Source: Phycisphaerae bacterium
GTDB lineage: Bacteria > Planctomycetota > Phycisphaerae > Phycisphaerales > SM1A02
DNA length: 5,471 nucleotides
Direction: 5' to 3'
Assembly (NCBI GenBank): GCA_018665385.1
Contig: JABJDN010000049.1
Span: 1 to 5,471 of the forward strand
Shown: piece after piece, positions 1 through 5,236 of the stretch
Layout of the letters: each line of letters opens with the position of its first letter
Numbering within the stretch: the stretch's first letter is position 1
Notes under the pieces: generated by a model
Seen by the model: the letters and a program-made list of their open reading frames with translations, nothing else
Told to the model about the DNA's origin: nothing
The model's database searches: none
Made by a program: the position numbers and the translations under genes

Positions 1-980
1 AACACTATTTTTCCTCTTGCCCCACGCAGCACTCGCTCCATCGTTTTCTCTATACCGCGCTGGCCAACTTCGTCGCCAGCGCGATAGCCTGATAAGTCGA
101 CTAGTCCTCTTGTACGAAATGGACGTCTGCTAATATCTTTCGCCCATACTTCATTGCGAACGTCGCCTATGATTAACTCCGCGACATCATCTATAACAAC
201 TTCAATAGCATCAAATGCACGCATAGGTTTGGGCAACGTAGAGCGGTCTACTAAAACAGATCGCGTCCGGCTTGGATAATCTCGTTGCCTTGAATGCTCA
301 ACATGAAGCACGTTATCAAATTGCGCACTGAGCAATTCAAAAGCAATTGCATTGTCATCTGACACTTTTGCGAGCACAACGTGCGGTTCGTTTTGCTCTT
401 TGATTAATTTGTCACGATTTGCTACAAACGGTACTGAATCACCGTATCGTTTTTTATGCATTTCCTCTTGCCGCACCCAAACTACCGCTGCAGTTTGTTC
501 CACTTCTTCTCGAATCAATTGAAGTTGTTTCTCCACATATTCCCGCTTGACCCCGCCTGTCGTTGCAACTGTATCCCAAAAGCCATCCATCTCACTTAAA
601 CGTCCAGGCAAGTATGCATCCACATACGATTGCCTTTCTTCAGGAGATATAGATTGCCATTGTTTGTTTCCGATTGAAGTCTTTGCGTCTTCCCTAGCAA
701 AGCGAAGTGCGCGGTCGCCTGTGATAACATCCCAATCAACAGAGACTGCATACGAAGCAACATCTTCAGCGAGCACGTTGCCATTTCTATCTTGAATTCT
801 GCCACGCCATGTAGGCAAGTATGTAGTTGAATGCAATCGCCCTTGTGCTTTTATAAAACGAGCATCTCCCTCACTTACAGTCAACTTCGCAGCCTGGTAG
901 ACCAAGGCAAGAAGAACCATCATGCATACAACGGTGAGCACTAGTAATCTGCGGTAAAAAAGAATGAGATGCTTAAACAT
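1..980 (-). CDS. Class B penicillin-binding protein (PBP2/FtsI-type transpeptidase), N-terminal part, runs off left edge
   Basis: This leftward reading frame is open from an ATG at 980-978 to the window edge, giving 326 residues without a stop. Residues about 12-30 are one hydrophobic segment after a basic start (FYRR), as expected for a single-pass inner-membrane anchor with the rest outside the cytoplasm. Residues 59-71 (RGRIQDRNGNVLA) are the conserved start of the class B PBP dimerisation/pedestal domain. A second pedestal element, RQRDYP, lies near 231-236. Residues 298-323 (GYRAGDEVGQRGIEKTMERVLRG and following) match the segment leading into the transpeptidase domain. The catalytic SxxK, SxN and KTG motifs would lie beyond the edge. 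Family role: cross-linking peptidoglycan during elongation (PBP2/MrdA) or division (FtsI); the visible part does not decide which. Residues about 98-200 form an extra, charged, mostly helical stretch compared with E. coli PBP2. No clear Shine-Dalgarno precedes the ATG, but no in-frame upstream start is better placed. Confidence 0.88.
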   Translation of the reverse strand, partial: MFKHLILFYRRLLVLTVVCMMVLLALVYQAAKLTVSEGDARFIKAQGRLHSTTYLPTWRGRIQDRNGNVLAEDVASYAVSVDWDVITGDRALRFAREDAKTSIGNKQWQSISPEERQSYVDAYLPGRLSEMDGFWDTVATTGGVKREYVEKQLQLIREEVEQTAAVVWVRQEEMHKKRYGDSVPFVANRDKLIKEQNEPHVVLAKVSDDNAIAFELLSAQFDNVLHVEHSRQRDYPSRTRSVLVDRSTLPKPMRAFDAIEVVIDDVAELIIGDVRNEVWAKDISRRPFRTRGLVDLSGYRAGDEVGQRGIEKTMERVLRGARGKIV

Positions 981-1030
981 AGGCGATATAGCTGAGTCTA
1001 GAGTAAGGTACAGGCAAAGGACCCGATTGC
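981..1030. other. Short divergent intergenic gap between the PBP and glycosyltransferase genes
   Basis: Only 50 bp separate the two divergent start codons, so any promoters must be compact or overlap the neighbouring coding sequences. I see no convincing -35/-10 pair on either strand. AT-rich stretches such as GATATA near 985 are weak candidates only. On the plus strand AAAGGA (1016-1021) serves the glycosyltransferase start. Confidence 0.5.
1016..1021 (+). promoter_or_regulatory. Shine-Dalgarno site supporting the GTG start at 1031
   Basis: AAAGGA lies 9 nt before the GTG at 1031. An in-frame TAA at 1004-1006 closes the frame upstream, and no ATG lies between, so this site decides the start in favour of GTG. 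Confidence 0.6.
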
Positions 1031-1846
1031 GTGCAAAAACCCTCTATCTCTCTCATCGTCAGTACGTACAACCAGCCCGATTTTTTACGGCTGGTTCTTT
1101 GCGCACTTGTGAATCAAACGGATAGAAATTTCGAGTTACTCATCGCTGACGACGGTTCAAATGAAGAGACTAGAACCCTTCTAGATAAGTTTGAACAAAA
1201 GCAACAGATTTCAGTGAAACATATTTGGCATGAAGACAATGGATTTCAAAAGTCGCAAATTCTGAATAAGGCTGCACTTGCATCAACGAACGACTATCTG
1301 GTCTTTTTAGATGGAGATTGCATCCCACGTACGAAGCATATTAAAGACCACCGCGCGTTAGCGAAGAAAAGTAGGATTGTGGGCTGCAGTAGAATCCTTC
1401 TTGATGAAACCCTTATGGCGCATACTCGAAACAATCAACTTGAAGCACATCGATGGTCGCTGTGGAAAGTTCTCGGATTTCGCATAAGTGGGCATGTAAA
1501 TCGAATTGCGCCCCTTTTTAGAATACCGCTTGTTAGCCTTCGAGGTGTAGCCCCGAAAAACTGGAAAAAAGTACGGGGCTGTAACTTTGCTATGTTTAAA
1601 GAAGATTTTCTGAGAATAGGCGGTTTCGATGAATCATTCACTGGGTGGGGATACGAAGATTCCGAACTTGTTGCGCGCGCTATCAACTCTGGCTGCCTGG
1701 TCCGCCTTGGTGACTACAGAGGGACAGTTTTTCACTTATGGCACCCTGATGCAAGCAGAGGCGATGAACAAAGCAATAAAAAGTCGCTCGAAGAGACCCT
1801 GCAATTGGGACGAAAAACGGCAAGATCATCCTCAATTATCGATTAA
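1031..1846 (+). CDS. GT2-family glycosyltransferase with C-terminal galactosyltransferase-type domain
   Basis: A 271-residue protein starting at GTG. It opens directly with the GT-A fold: SLIVSTYNQPDFLRLVL (7-23), then the nucleotide-binding LLIADDGSNEET (36-47), then HEDNGFQKSQILNKA (67-81), then the DxD-type metal/nucleotide-sugar site FLDGDC (92-97). The C-terminal block RGCNFAMFKEDFLRIGGFDESFTGWGYEDSEL (182-213, with the GWGYED core) is the signature of the Glyco_transf_7C/galactosyltransferase-like domain, followed by VFHLWHPD (233-240). Family knowledge: such enzymes transfer a sugar from a nucleotide sugar in lipopolysaccharide, capsule or similar glycan assembly at the cytoplasmic face of the membrane. 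No membrane segment or signal peptide is visible. The gene stands alone between a divergent PBP gene and the promoter at 1851, so its acceptor cannot be told from context. No terminator is seen after its TAA; the next promoter starts 5 nt downstream. Confidence 0.88.
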   Translation: MQKPSISLIVSTYNQPDFLRLVLCALVNQTDRNFELLIADDGSNEETRTLLDKFEQKQQISVKHIWHEDNGFQKSQILNKAALASTNDYLVFLDGDCIPRTKHIKDHRALAKKSRIVGCSRILLDETLMAHTRNNQLEAHRWSLWKVLGFRISGHVNRIAPLFRIPLVSLRGVAPKNWKKVRGCNFAMFKEDFLRIGGFDESFTGWGYEDSELVARAINSGCLVRLGDYRGTVFHLWHPDASRGDEQSNKKSLEETLQLGRKTARSSSIID

Positions 1847-1850
1847 GGGC

Positions 1851-1879
1851 TTGGCAATAGGGTTTTAAACAGGTACAAT
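1851..1879 (+). promoter_or_regulatory. Strong sigma-70-type promoter
   Basis: TTGGCA (1851-1856) and TACAAT (1874-1879) each match the consensus in five of six positions and are separated by exactly 17 bp. Transcription would start near 1886. It lies just after the glycosyltransferase stop codon and is the best promoter-like sequence in the window. It probably drives the structured RNA region, the tRNA-Gln and, by read-through, the glmU-like operon. Confidence 0.75.
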
Positions 1880-1885
1880 TCCCGT

Positions 1886-2106
1886 CCTTCCCCAACAATG
1901 GGACCGTCGGTGACAAGTCGTATACTTGGCTCCGCATGGGGTACTGATCGCGGCGATTAGTGCTCCAAGTCCAAGGAGAAGTTCGCCGCGGATTGGGCTA
2001 CACTTGTTGTCCCTCCGCGATTAAGCATGCTAGGCAACTCTACAGAGGTAGTTGCGTAGCAGGAGGTTCGCAAGAGTTGCTCTATCGTAGAAGCATCTCG
2101 ATATTT
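1886..2106 (+). ncRNA. Candidate structured non-coding RNA or long structured leader (6S-like fold possible)
   Basis: About 220 nt with no convincing protein frame, starting where the strong promoter at 1851-1879 would begin transcription and ending at a hairpin plus TTTT just before tRNA-Gln. Pairings seen by eye: CGCGGCG 1949-1955 with CGCCGCG 1984-1990, capping an inner CTCC/GGAG stem (1963-1966/1975-1978); GCTA-G-GCAACT 2029-2039 with AGTTGC-G-TAGC 2050-2060. Alternatively, a long rod can be drawn: GGGAC 1900-1904 with GTCCC 2009-2013, GACAAGT 1912-1918 with ACTTGTT 2002-2008, a bubble at 1919-1930/1993-2001, then TCCGC 1931-1935 with GCGGA 1988-1992. A rod with a central bubble and this length are what 6S RNA would show, but I do not recognise sequence-level 6S conservation. 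It lacks the hallmarks of SRP RNA, RNase P RNA and tmRNA. It could equally be a cis-acting leader of the tRNA-glmU operon. Confidence 0.45.
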
Positions 2107-2107
2107 T
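2083..2107 (+). terminator. Terminator-like hairpin with short T-run before tRNA-Gln
   Basis: TATCG (2083-2087) pairs with CGATA (2099-2103), and AGA (2089-2091) pairs with TCT (2096-2098), with T2088 bulged and an AGCA loop. TTTT (2104-2107) follows directly. The stem is short and not GC-rich, so it would be a weak or conditional terminator. The last T is also the first base of the tRNA. Its position at the end of the structured region supports a boundary here. It could instead be a processing hairpin. Confidence 0.4.
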
Positions 2108-2178
2108 GGCCCGTGGTGTAATCGGTAACACACCTGGTTTTGATCCAGGCATTCCAAGTTCAAGTCTTGGCGGGCCAG
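2107..2178 (+). tRNA. tRNA-Gln, anticodon TTG
   Basis: A complete cloverleaf. The acceptor stem TGGCCCG (2107-2113) pairs fully with CGGGCCA (2171-2177), with G2178 as discriminator. The weak U1-A72 pair and G73 are typical identity elements of tRNA-Gln. The D-arm is GTGT/ACAC (2116-2119/2128-2131) with a GG-containing loop. The anticodon stem CCTGG/CCAGG (2133-2137/2145-2149) holds loop TTTTGAT, giving anticodon TTG at 2140-2142, which reads CAA and by wobble CAG. The variable loop is four bases, and the T-arm CCAAG/CTTGG encloses TTCAAGT. The 3' CCA is not encoded, so it must be added by CCA transferase. The gene sits in the leader of the glmU-like operon, 29 nt before its ATG, and probably must be cut out of a common transcript. 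Confidence 0.95.
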
Positions 2179-2187
2179 TTCCCTTGC

Positions 2188-2194
2188 AAAGGAG
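2188..2194 (+). promoter_or_regulatory. Shine-Dalgarno site deciding the glmU-like start at 2208
   Basis: AAAGGAG lies 13 nt before the ATG at 2208, a somewhat long spacing. The frame is open further upstream but only by reading through the tRNA, so this site fixes the start. CCTT (2182-2185) can pair with AAGG (2189-2192) across a GCA loop, which would partly hide the site. Confidence 0.6.
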
Positions 2195-2207
2195 CATCGA
2201 TTTAGAG

Positions 2208-2987
2208 ATGACAACATCTGTCGACAATTCAAAGAAACCACTTGCAGCAATCATTCTTGCTGCAGGCAAAGGCACACGCATGGAAAGCGACCTTCCGAAG
2301 GTCCTTCACCCTGTCGCAGGTAAGCCAATGGTGCAATGGGTTGTCGATGCTGTAAGGCAAGCGGGCGCAGAGCGCGTCATTCTTGTAGTAGGCCACGGTG
2401 CTCAAATAGTACAAGAACAAATTCCAGGGTGTGAATACGTATTGCAAGAACCACAACTTGGCACAGGCCACGCGGTACTCGTATGCAAAGATACGCTTAC
2501 AGATTTTGAAGGCGATATTGTTATCTTAGGTGGTGATGGTCCTCTGTTACGCAGTTCAACTGTGCATGACATGGTTGCACTACAAGATCAAACCAAGGCG
2601 GCTGCGACCCTTGCAACAAGCTCCATTCCCGACCCAACAGGATACGGACGAATCCTACGCACGAACACAGATCGGTTTGCTGGAATTATGGAGCACAAAA
2701 ATGCTTCGCCTGAACAATTAGAAATCCAAGAGGTATACCCAAGTTACGCCGTCTTTAATTCTTCACTGCTTTGGGAATGCCTTGAAGAACTGCAACCAAA
2801 TGAACTCACCAACGAGTACTACTTAACTGAAGTTCCTGAAATGCTTTTACACAAAGGACACAGTGTAGAAGTTGTAGATAACGTAATTCCAGAAGATATC
2901 CTTTCCATTAATACACCCCAACAGTTAGACATTGTTGAATCTGTTTTACTAGCAAGGGTACAAACCGAATTGGAGCAGGCATCATGA
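2208..2987 (+). CDS. glmU: GlmU-like UDP-GlcNAc pyrophosphorylase (NTP transferase) without acetyltransferase domain
   Basis: A 259-residue protein matching the N-terminal uridylyltransferase half of GlmU, which makes UDP-GlcNAc from GlcNAc-1-phosphate and UTP in the cytoplasm for peptidoglycan and other glycans. Visible motifs: nucleotide-binding LAAGKGTRM (17-25) and LPKVLHPVAGKPM (29-41); QLGTGHA (83-89); GGDGPL (108-113) with D110 matching a Mg2+ ligand; GYGRI (145-149); EHKNAS (162-167); EYYLTE (203-208); and INTPQQL (234-240) with N235 in the place of the second metal ligand. The left-handed beta-helix acetyltransferase half of standard GlmU (about 450 residues) is absent; the stop is clean, not a frameshift. 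Where E. coli has EINTGI, this protein has EVYPSY, so the GlcNAc-contacting Asn is Tyr (residue 177). The sugar specificity could therefore differ, and related nucleotidyltransferases remain possible. Its ATGA end overlaps the prs start, so translation is probably coupled. Confidence 0.85.
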   Translation: MTTSVDNSKKPLAAIILAAGKGTRMESDLPKVLHPVAGKPMVQWVVDAVRQAGAERVILVVGHGAQIVQEQIPGCEYVLQEPQLGTGHAVLVCKDTLTDFEGDIVILGGDGPLLRSSTVHDMVALQDQTKAAATLATSSIPDPTGYGRILRTNTDRFAGIMEHKNASPEQLEIQEVYPSYAVFNSSLLWECLEELQPNELTNEYYLTEVPEMLLHKGHSVEVVDNVIPEDILSINTPQQLDIVESVLLARVQTELEQAS

Positions 2988-3970
2988 GTCATGACGATCA
3001 TAAACAAATGAAGATTTTCGCAGCAACCGGTGGCCACCAACTAGCTGAAAAAATGTGCAAACATTTAGAACTTCCTCTTGCTGAAGCAACTGTTGAATGT
3101 TTCCCTGACAATGAAATTATTGTCAAAGTAAACGAAGATGTCCGAGGCCGGGATTGTTTTGTTGTTCAATCTACCTCAATGCCAGTTAATGACAACTTGA
3201 TGGAGTTGCTCATTTGGATTGATACCCTGCGCAGAGCATCTGCTGGGCGCATCACTGCCGTCATTCCTTACTTCGGTTACGCAAGGCAAGATCGAAAAGA
3301 CGAAGGCCGCGTTCCAATTACAGCAAAACTTACTGCAAACATTATTACGGCAGCTGGAGCAAACCGTGTGTTATGCATGGATCTACATGCAGCGCAAATT
3401 CAGGGTTTCTTTGACATCCCCGTTGATCACCTCACTGCTACAAAAGTATTTTGCGATTACTTCACGCAAAGAGATGACATGCAAGGCGACGATATGGTCA
3501 TCGTGTCACCTGATGTCGGCAACGTAAAAGTTGCAAACATGTACGCAGGCTTGCTTGATTCAAAACTCGCTATTATTGATAAGCGACGCGAATCTGGTAC
3601 TGAAGTCGTTTCAAAAAGACTCATCGGTAGCGTTGAAGGCAAAACAGTGTTAATGGTGGACGACATGATTTCCACTGCGGGCACAATTTGCGAAGCTGCA
3701 AAGTTAGTCACCGAAAAAGGTGCAATAAAAGTAATCGCTGCCGCTACACATGGCGTCTGCGTAGGCCCAGCGATTGAACGAATAAACTCCTCACCAATCA
3801 GTGAAGTTATTATCACTGACACAATTGCTCCAGATAGTCGCCTTGACGATCTTGGAGACAAACTACACGTCTTAAGCGTAGCACGGTTTCTCGGTGAAGC
3901 CGTGCATAGAATCCACCACCATATGTCAATTTCGAGCCTCTTCAATCACGGAGAAGGCCCGAAGAAATAA
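2984..3970 (+). CDS. prs: Ribose-phosphate pyrophosphokinase (PRPP synthetase)
   Basis: A 328-residue, full-length class I PRPP synthetase (usual length about 310-320). It converts ribose-5-phosphate and ATP to PRPP and AMP for purine, pyrimidine, NAD, His and Trp synthesis in the cytoplasm. Landmarks: ECFPDNEIIVKVNEDVRG (38-55); the flexible catalytic segment YFGYARQDRKDEGRVPITAKL (96-116); DLHAAQIQGFFDIP (133-146) with the metal-binding His; SPDVGNVKVA (175-184); IIDKRR (197-202) with the catalytic Lys/Arg; and the PRPP-binding loop VDDMISTAGT (225-234). The tail after residue 310 (HHHMSISSLF and on) is typical, with a short polar extension. The ATG at 2984 has GGAG (2972-2975) 8 nt upstream and overlaps the preceding stop by four bases. 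An ATG at residue 9 would be closer to the family's usual start but has no better ribosome site. Confidence 0.97.
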   Translation: MSHDDHKQMKIFAATGGHQLAEKMCKHLELPLAEATVECFPDNEIIVKVNEDVRGRDCFVVQSTSMPVNDNLMELLIWIDTLRRASAGRITAVIPYFGYARQDRKDEGRVPITAKLTANIITAAGANRVLCMDLHAAQIQGFFDIPVDHLTATKVFCDYFTQRDDMQGDDMVIVSPDVGNVKVANMYAGLLDSKLAIIDKRRESGTEVVSKRLIGSVEGKTVLMVDDMISTAGTICEAAKLVTEKGAIKVIAAATHGVCVGPAIERINSSPISEVIITDTIAPDSRLDDLGDKLHVLSVARFLGEAVHRIHHHMSISSLFNHGEGPKK

Positions 3971-3989
3971 TGTAAAGATAGGAAACAAT

Positions 3990-4640
3990 ATGGCACACGA
4001 AGCACCAATCGTAAAAGTAGAACTGCGAGACAGACTAGGCACTCGGTACGCCCGACGTCTTCGCAATAGCGGTCGCCTTCCAGCGACAATTTATAGCAAG
4101 GGAACTGATCCAGTTTCTGTAAGTGTTGACGAGAAAGAAGTTCTTGTTCATCTACACGCAGGAAACCACATCATCGAACTTGATAGCGGGGATGGTTCAC
4201 CAGCAACAGTTCTTGTAAAAGACTTACAGTTTGGTTACCTTGGCGACAACTTAATCCACGTTGACTTTGCTCGCGTAGATATGAATCAAGTTGTAACAAT
4301 TAATATGACACTCGAAATTAGTGGACAACCAGCAAGCGCCTCCGCCGCTGGAGCAATCTTGGAAATTCCAAGACCAGAAATTGAAATCGTATGCATGGTG
4401 AAAGATATTCCTGATAGCATCAAAGTCGACCTATCAAAAGTGGAAAATATATTCACAATTGGCGACCTTGATCTGCCTGCAGGCGTGAAAGCCAGTCTTG
4501 ACCCTGAACGTCATATTGCACACGTCACAATTGTCCAAGAAGCTGTAGAAGAAGCAGACGGAAGCGCAGAAGGCGCAGAAGATGCTGCACCAGAAGTTAT
4601 TAGTGGTACACCTGATACTAACGAAGGCGACAGCGAGTAA
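3990..4640 (+). CDS. rplY: 50S ribosomal protein L25, long (Ctc) form
   Basis: A 216-residue protein of the L25/TL5/CTC family, which binds 5S rRNA in the large ribosomal subunit. The N-terminal 5S-binding beta-barrel covers about residues 6-93: KVELRDRLGTRYARRLRNSGRLPATIYSKG at 9-38, then LVKDLQFGYLGDNLIHVDFARVD at 75-97. The C-terminal TL5/Ctc domain covers about 98-184 (ISGQPASASAAGAILEI, then DIPDSIKVDLSKVE and IGDLDLPAGVKASLDPE). An acidic tail rich in Glu, Ala and Asp (185-216) follows, common in this family. The frame is open upstream into prs, but ATG 3990, preceded by AGGAA at 3980-3984, gives the canonical MAHEAP start 19 nt after the prs stop. Pairing with pth just downstream is a widespread gene order. 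Confidence 0.96.
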   Translation: MAHEAPIVKVELRDRLGTRYARRLRNSGRLPATIYSKGTDPVSVSVDEKEVLVHLHAGNHIIELDSGDGSPATVLVKDLQFGYLGDNLIHVDFARVDMNQVVTINMTLEISGQPASASAAGAILEIPRPEIEIVCMVKDIPDSIKVDLSKVENIFTIGDLDLPAGVKASLDPERHIAHVTIVQEAVEEADGSAEGAEDAAPEVISGTPDTNEGDSE

Positions 4641-4643
4641 TCC

Positions 4644-5231
4644 ATGAAGTTCATTGTCGGCCTCGGAAATCCTGGTTCAAAATACAACGGCACACGTCAT
4701 AATGTCGGGTTTGATGTTATTGACAGCCTTGCAAGGCAACTTGCACCTGGCGAACCTGCTACTACCAAATTCGACTCTGTCGTCATTGAAACTCGGCACG
4801 AAGGTGAAAAAGTGTTACTCATGAAACCTCAAAAGTTCATGAACCGAAGTGGACAACCACTTCAACAAGCTCTTTCATTCTTCAAAGGAAATCAGAAAAC
4901 TGATTTACTTGTCATCGTAGATGACATTCATCTCCCCTGTGGCACCATCCGCTTTAGAGCAAACGGTTCAACAGGTGGACACAACGGTCTCACCGATATC
5001 TCCAACCATCTCTCTGGTGGGGACTGGTCAAGGCTCCGCGTTGGAGTTGATGAACCTGGGCTGATTCCACAAGCGGACTATGTCCTTGGCAAATTTACAC
5101 CAGAACAAAAGGCGTGTATCGAGCCAGCACTTTCACGGTCAGTTACTGCTGCAATGACATGGATCAATGCAGGTATAGACGAAGCCATGAATCTATTTAA
5201 CGAAACTCAACAATCAGAAACTACGAGGTAA
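4644..5231 (+). CDS. pth: Peptidyl-tRNA hydrolase
   Basis: A 195-residue, full-length bacterial Pth, which cleaves the ester bond of peptidyl-tRNAs released from stalled ribosomes so the tRNA can be reused. Motifs: VGLGNPGSKYNGTRHNVGF (5-23) with N9 and the catalytic H19; MKPQKFMNRSG (60-70) with N67; VDDIHLPCGTIRFR (92-105) with D93; and GSTGGHNGL (108-116) with N114. These match the known active-site residues of E. coli Pth (N10, H20, N68, D93, N114). The usual KPxTyMN motif reads KPQKFMN here, a mild variation. The start lies only 3 nt after the rplY stop, and no strong Shine-Dalgarno is near it, so translation probably depends on coupling to rplY. Confidence 0.97.
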   Translation: MKFIVGLGNPGSKYNGTRHNVGFDVIDSLARQLAPGEPATTKFDSVVIETRHEGEKVLLMKPQKFMNRSGQPLQQALSFFKGNQKTDLLVIVDDIHLPCGTIRFRANGSTGGHNGLTDISNHLSGGDWSRLRVGVDEPGLIPQADYVLGKFTPEQKACIEPALSRSVTAAMTWINAGIDEAMNLFNETQQSETTR

Positions 5232-5236
5232 TTATT

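Noticed and set aside
547..805. Small open frames on both strands inside the PBP gene
   Set aside because: The long leftward frame with clear PBP motifs explains this region. The small frames have no domain or ribosome-site support.
2061..2083. Possible second tRNA T-arm around GGTTCGCAA
   Set aside because: The flanking bases do not form a T-stem, and no acceptor or anticodon stem can be built around it.
1886..2106. SRP RNA, RNase P RNA or tmRNA
   Set aside because: The SRP GGAAGCAGC-type core, the RNase P GAGGAAAGTCC-type core and a tRNA-like tmRNA end with tag frame are all absent.
2106..2207. N-terminal extension of the GlmU-like protein
   Set aside because: The frame is open here but the extension would be the translation of the tRNA-Gln gene. 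The conserved domain begins after the ATG at 2208, which has its own ribosome-binding site.
1957..2281. Small leftward open frames across the structured RNA and tRNA region
   Set aside because: They run antisense through a tRNA, have low-complexity or unrecognisable products and no ribosome-binding site.
3457..3945. 162-residue open frame antisense to prs
   Set aside because: It lies wholly inside a well-conserved gene and shows no recognisable domain. It is a by-product of prs codon use.
3894..3989. N-terminal extension of L25 into the prs gene
   Set aside because: It would overlap prs in another frame and adds a stretch unlike L25. ATG 3990 with AGGAA upstream gives the normal family start.
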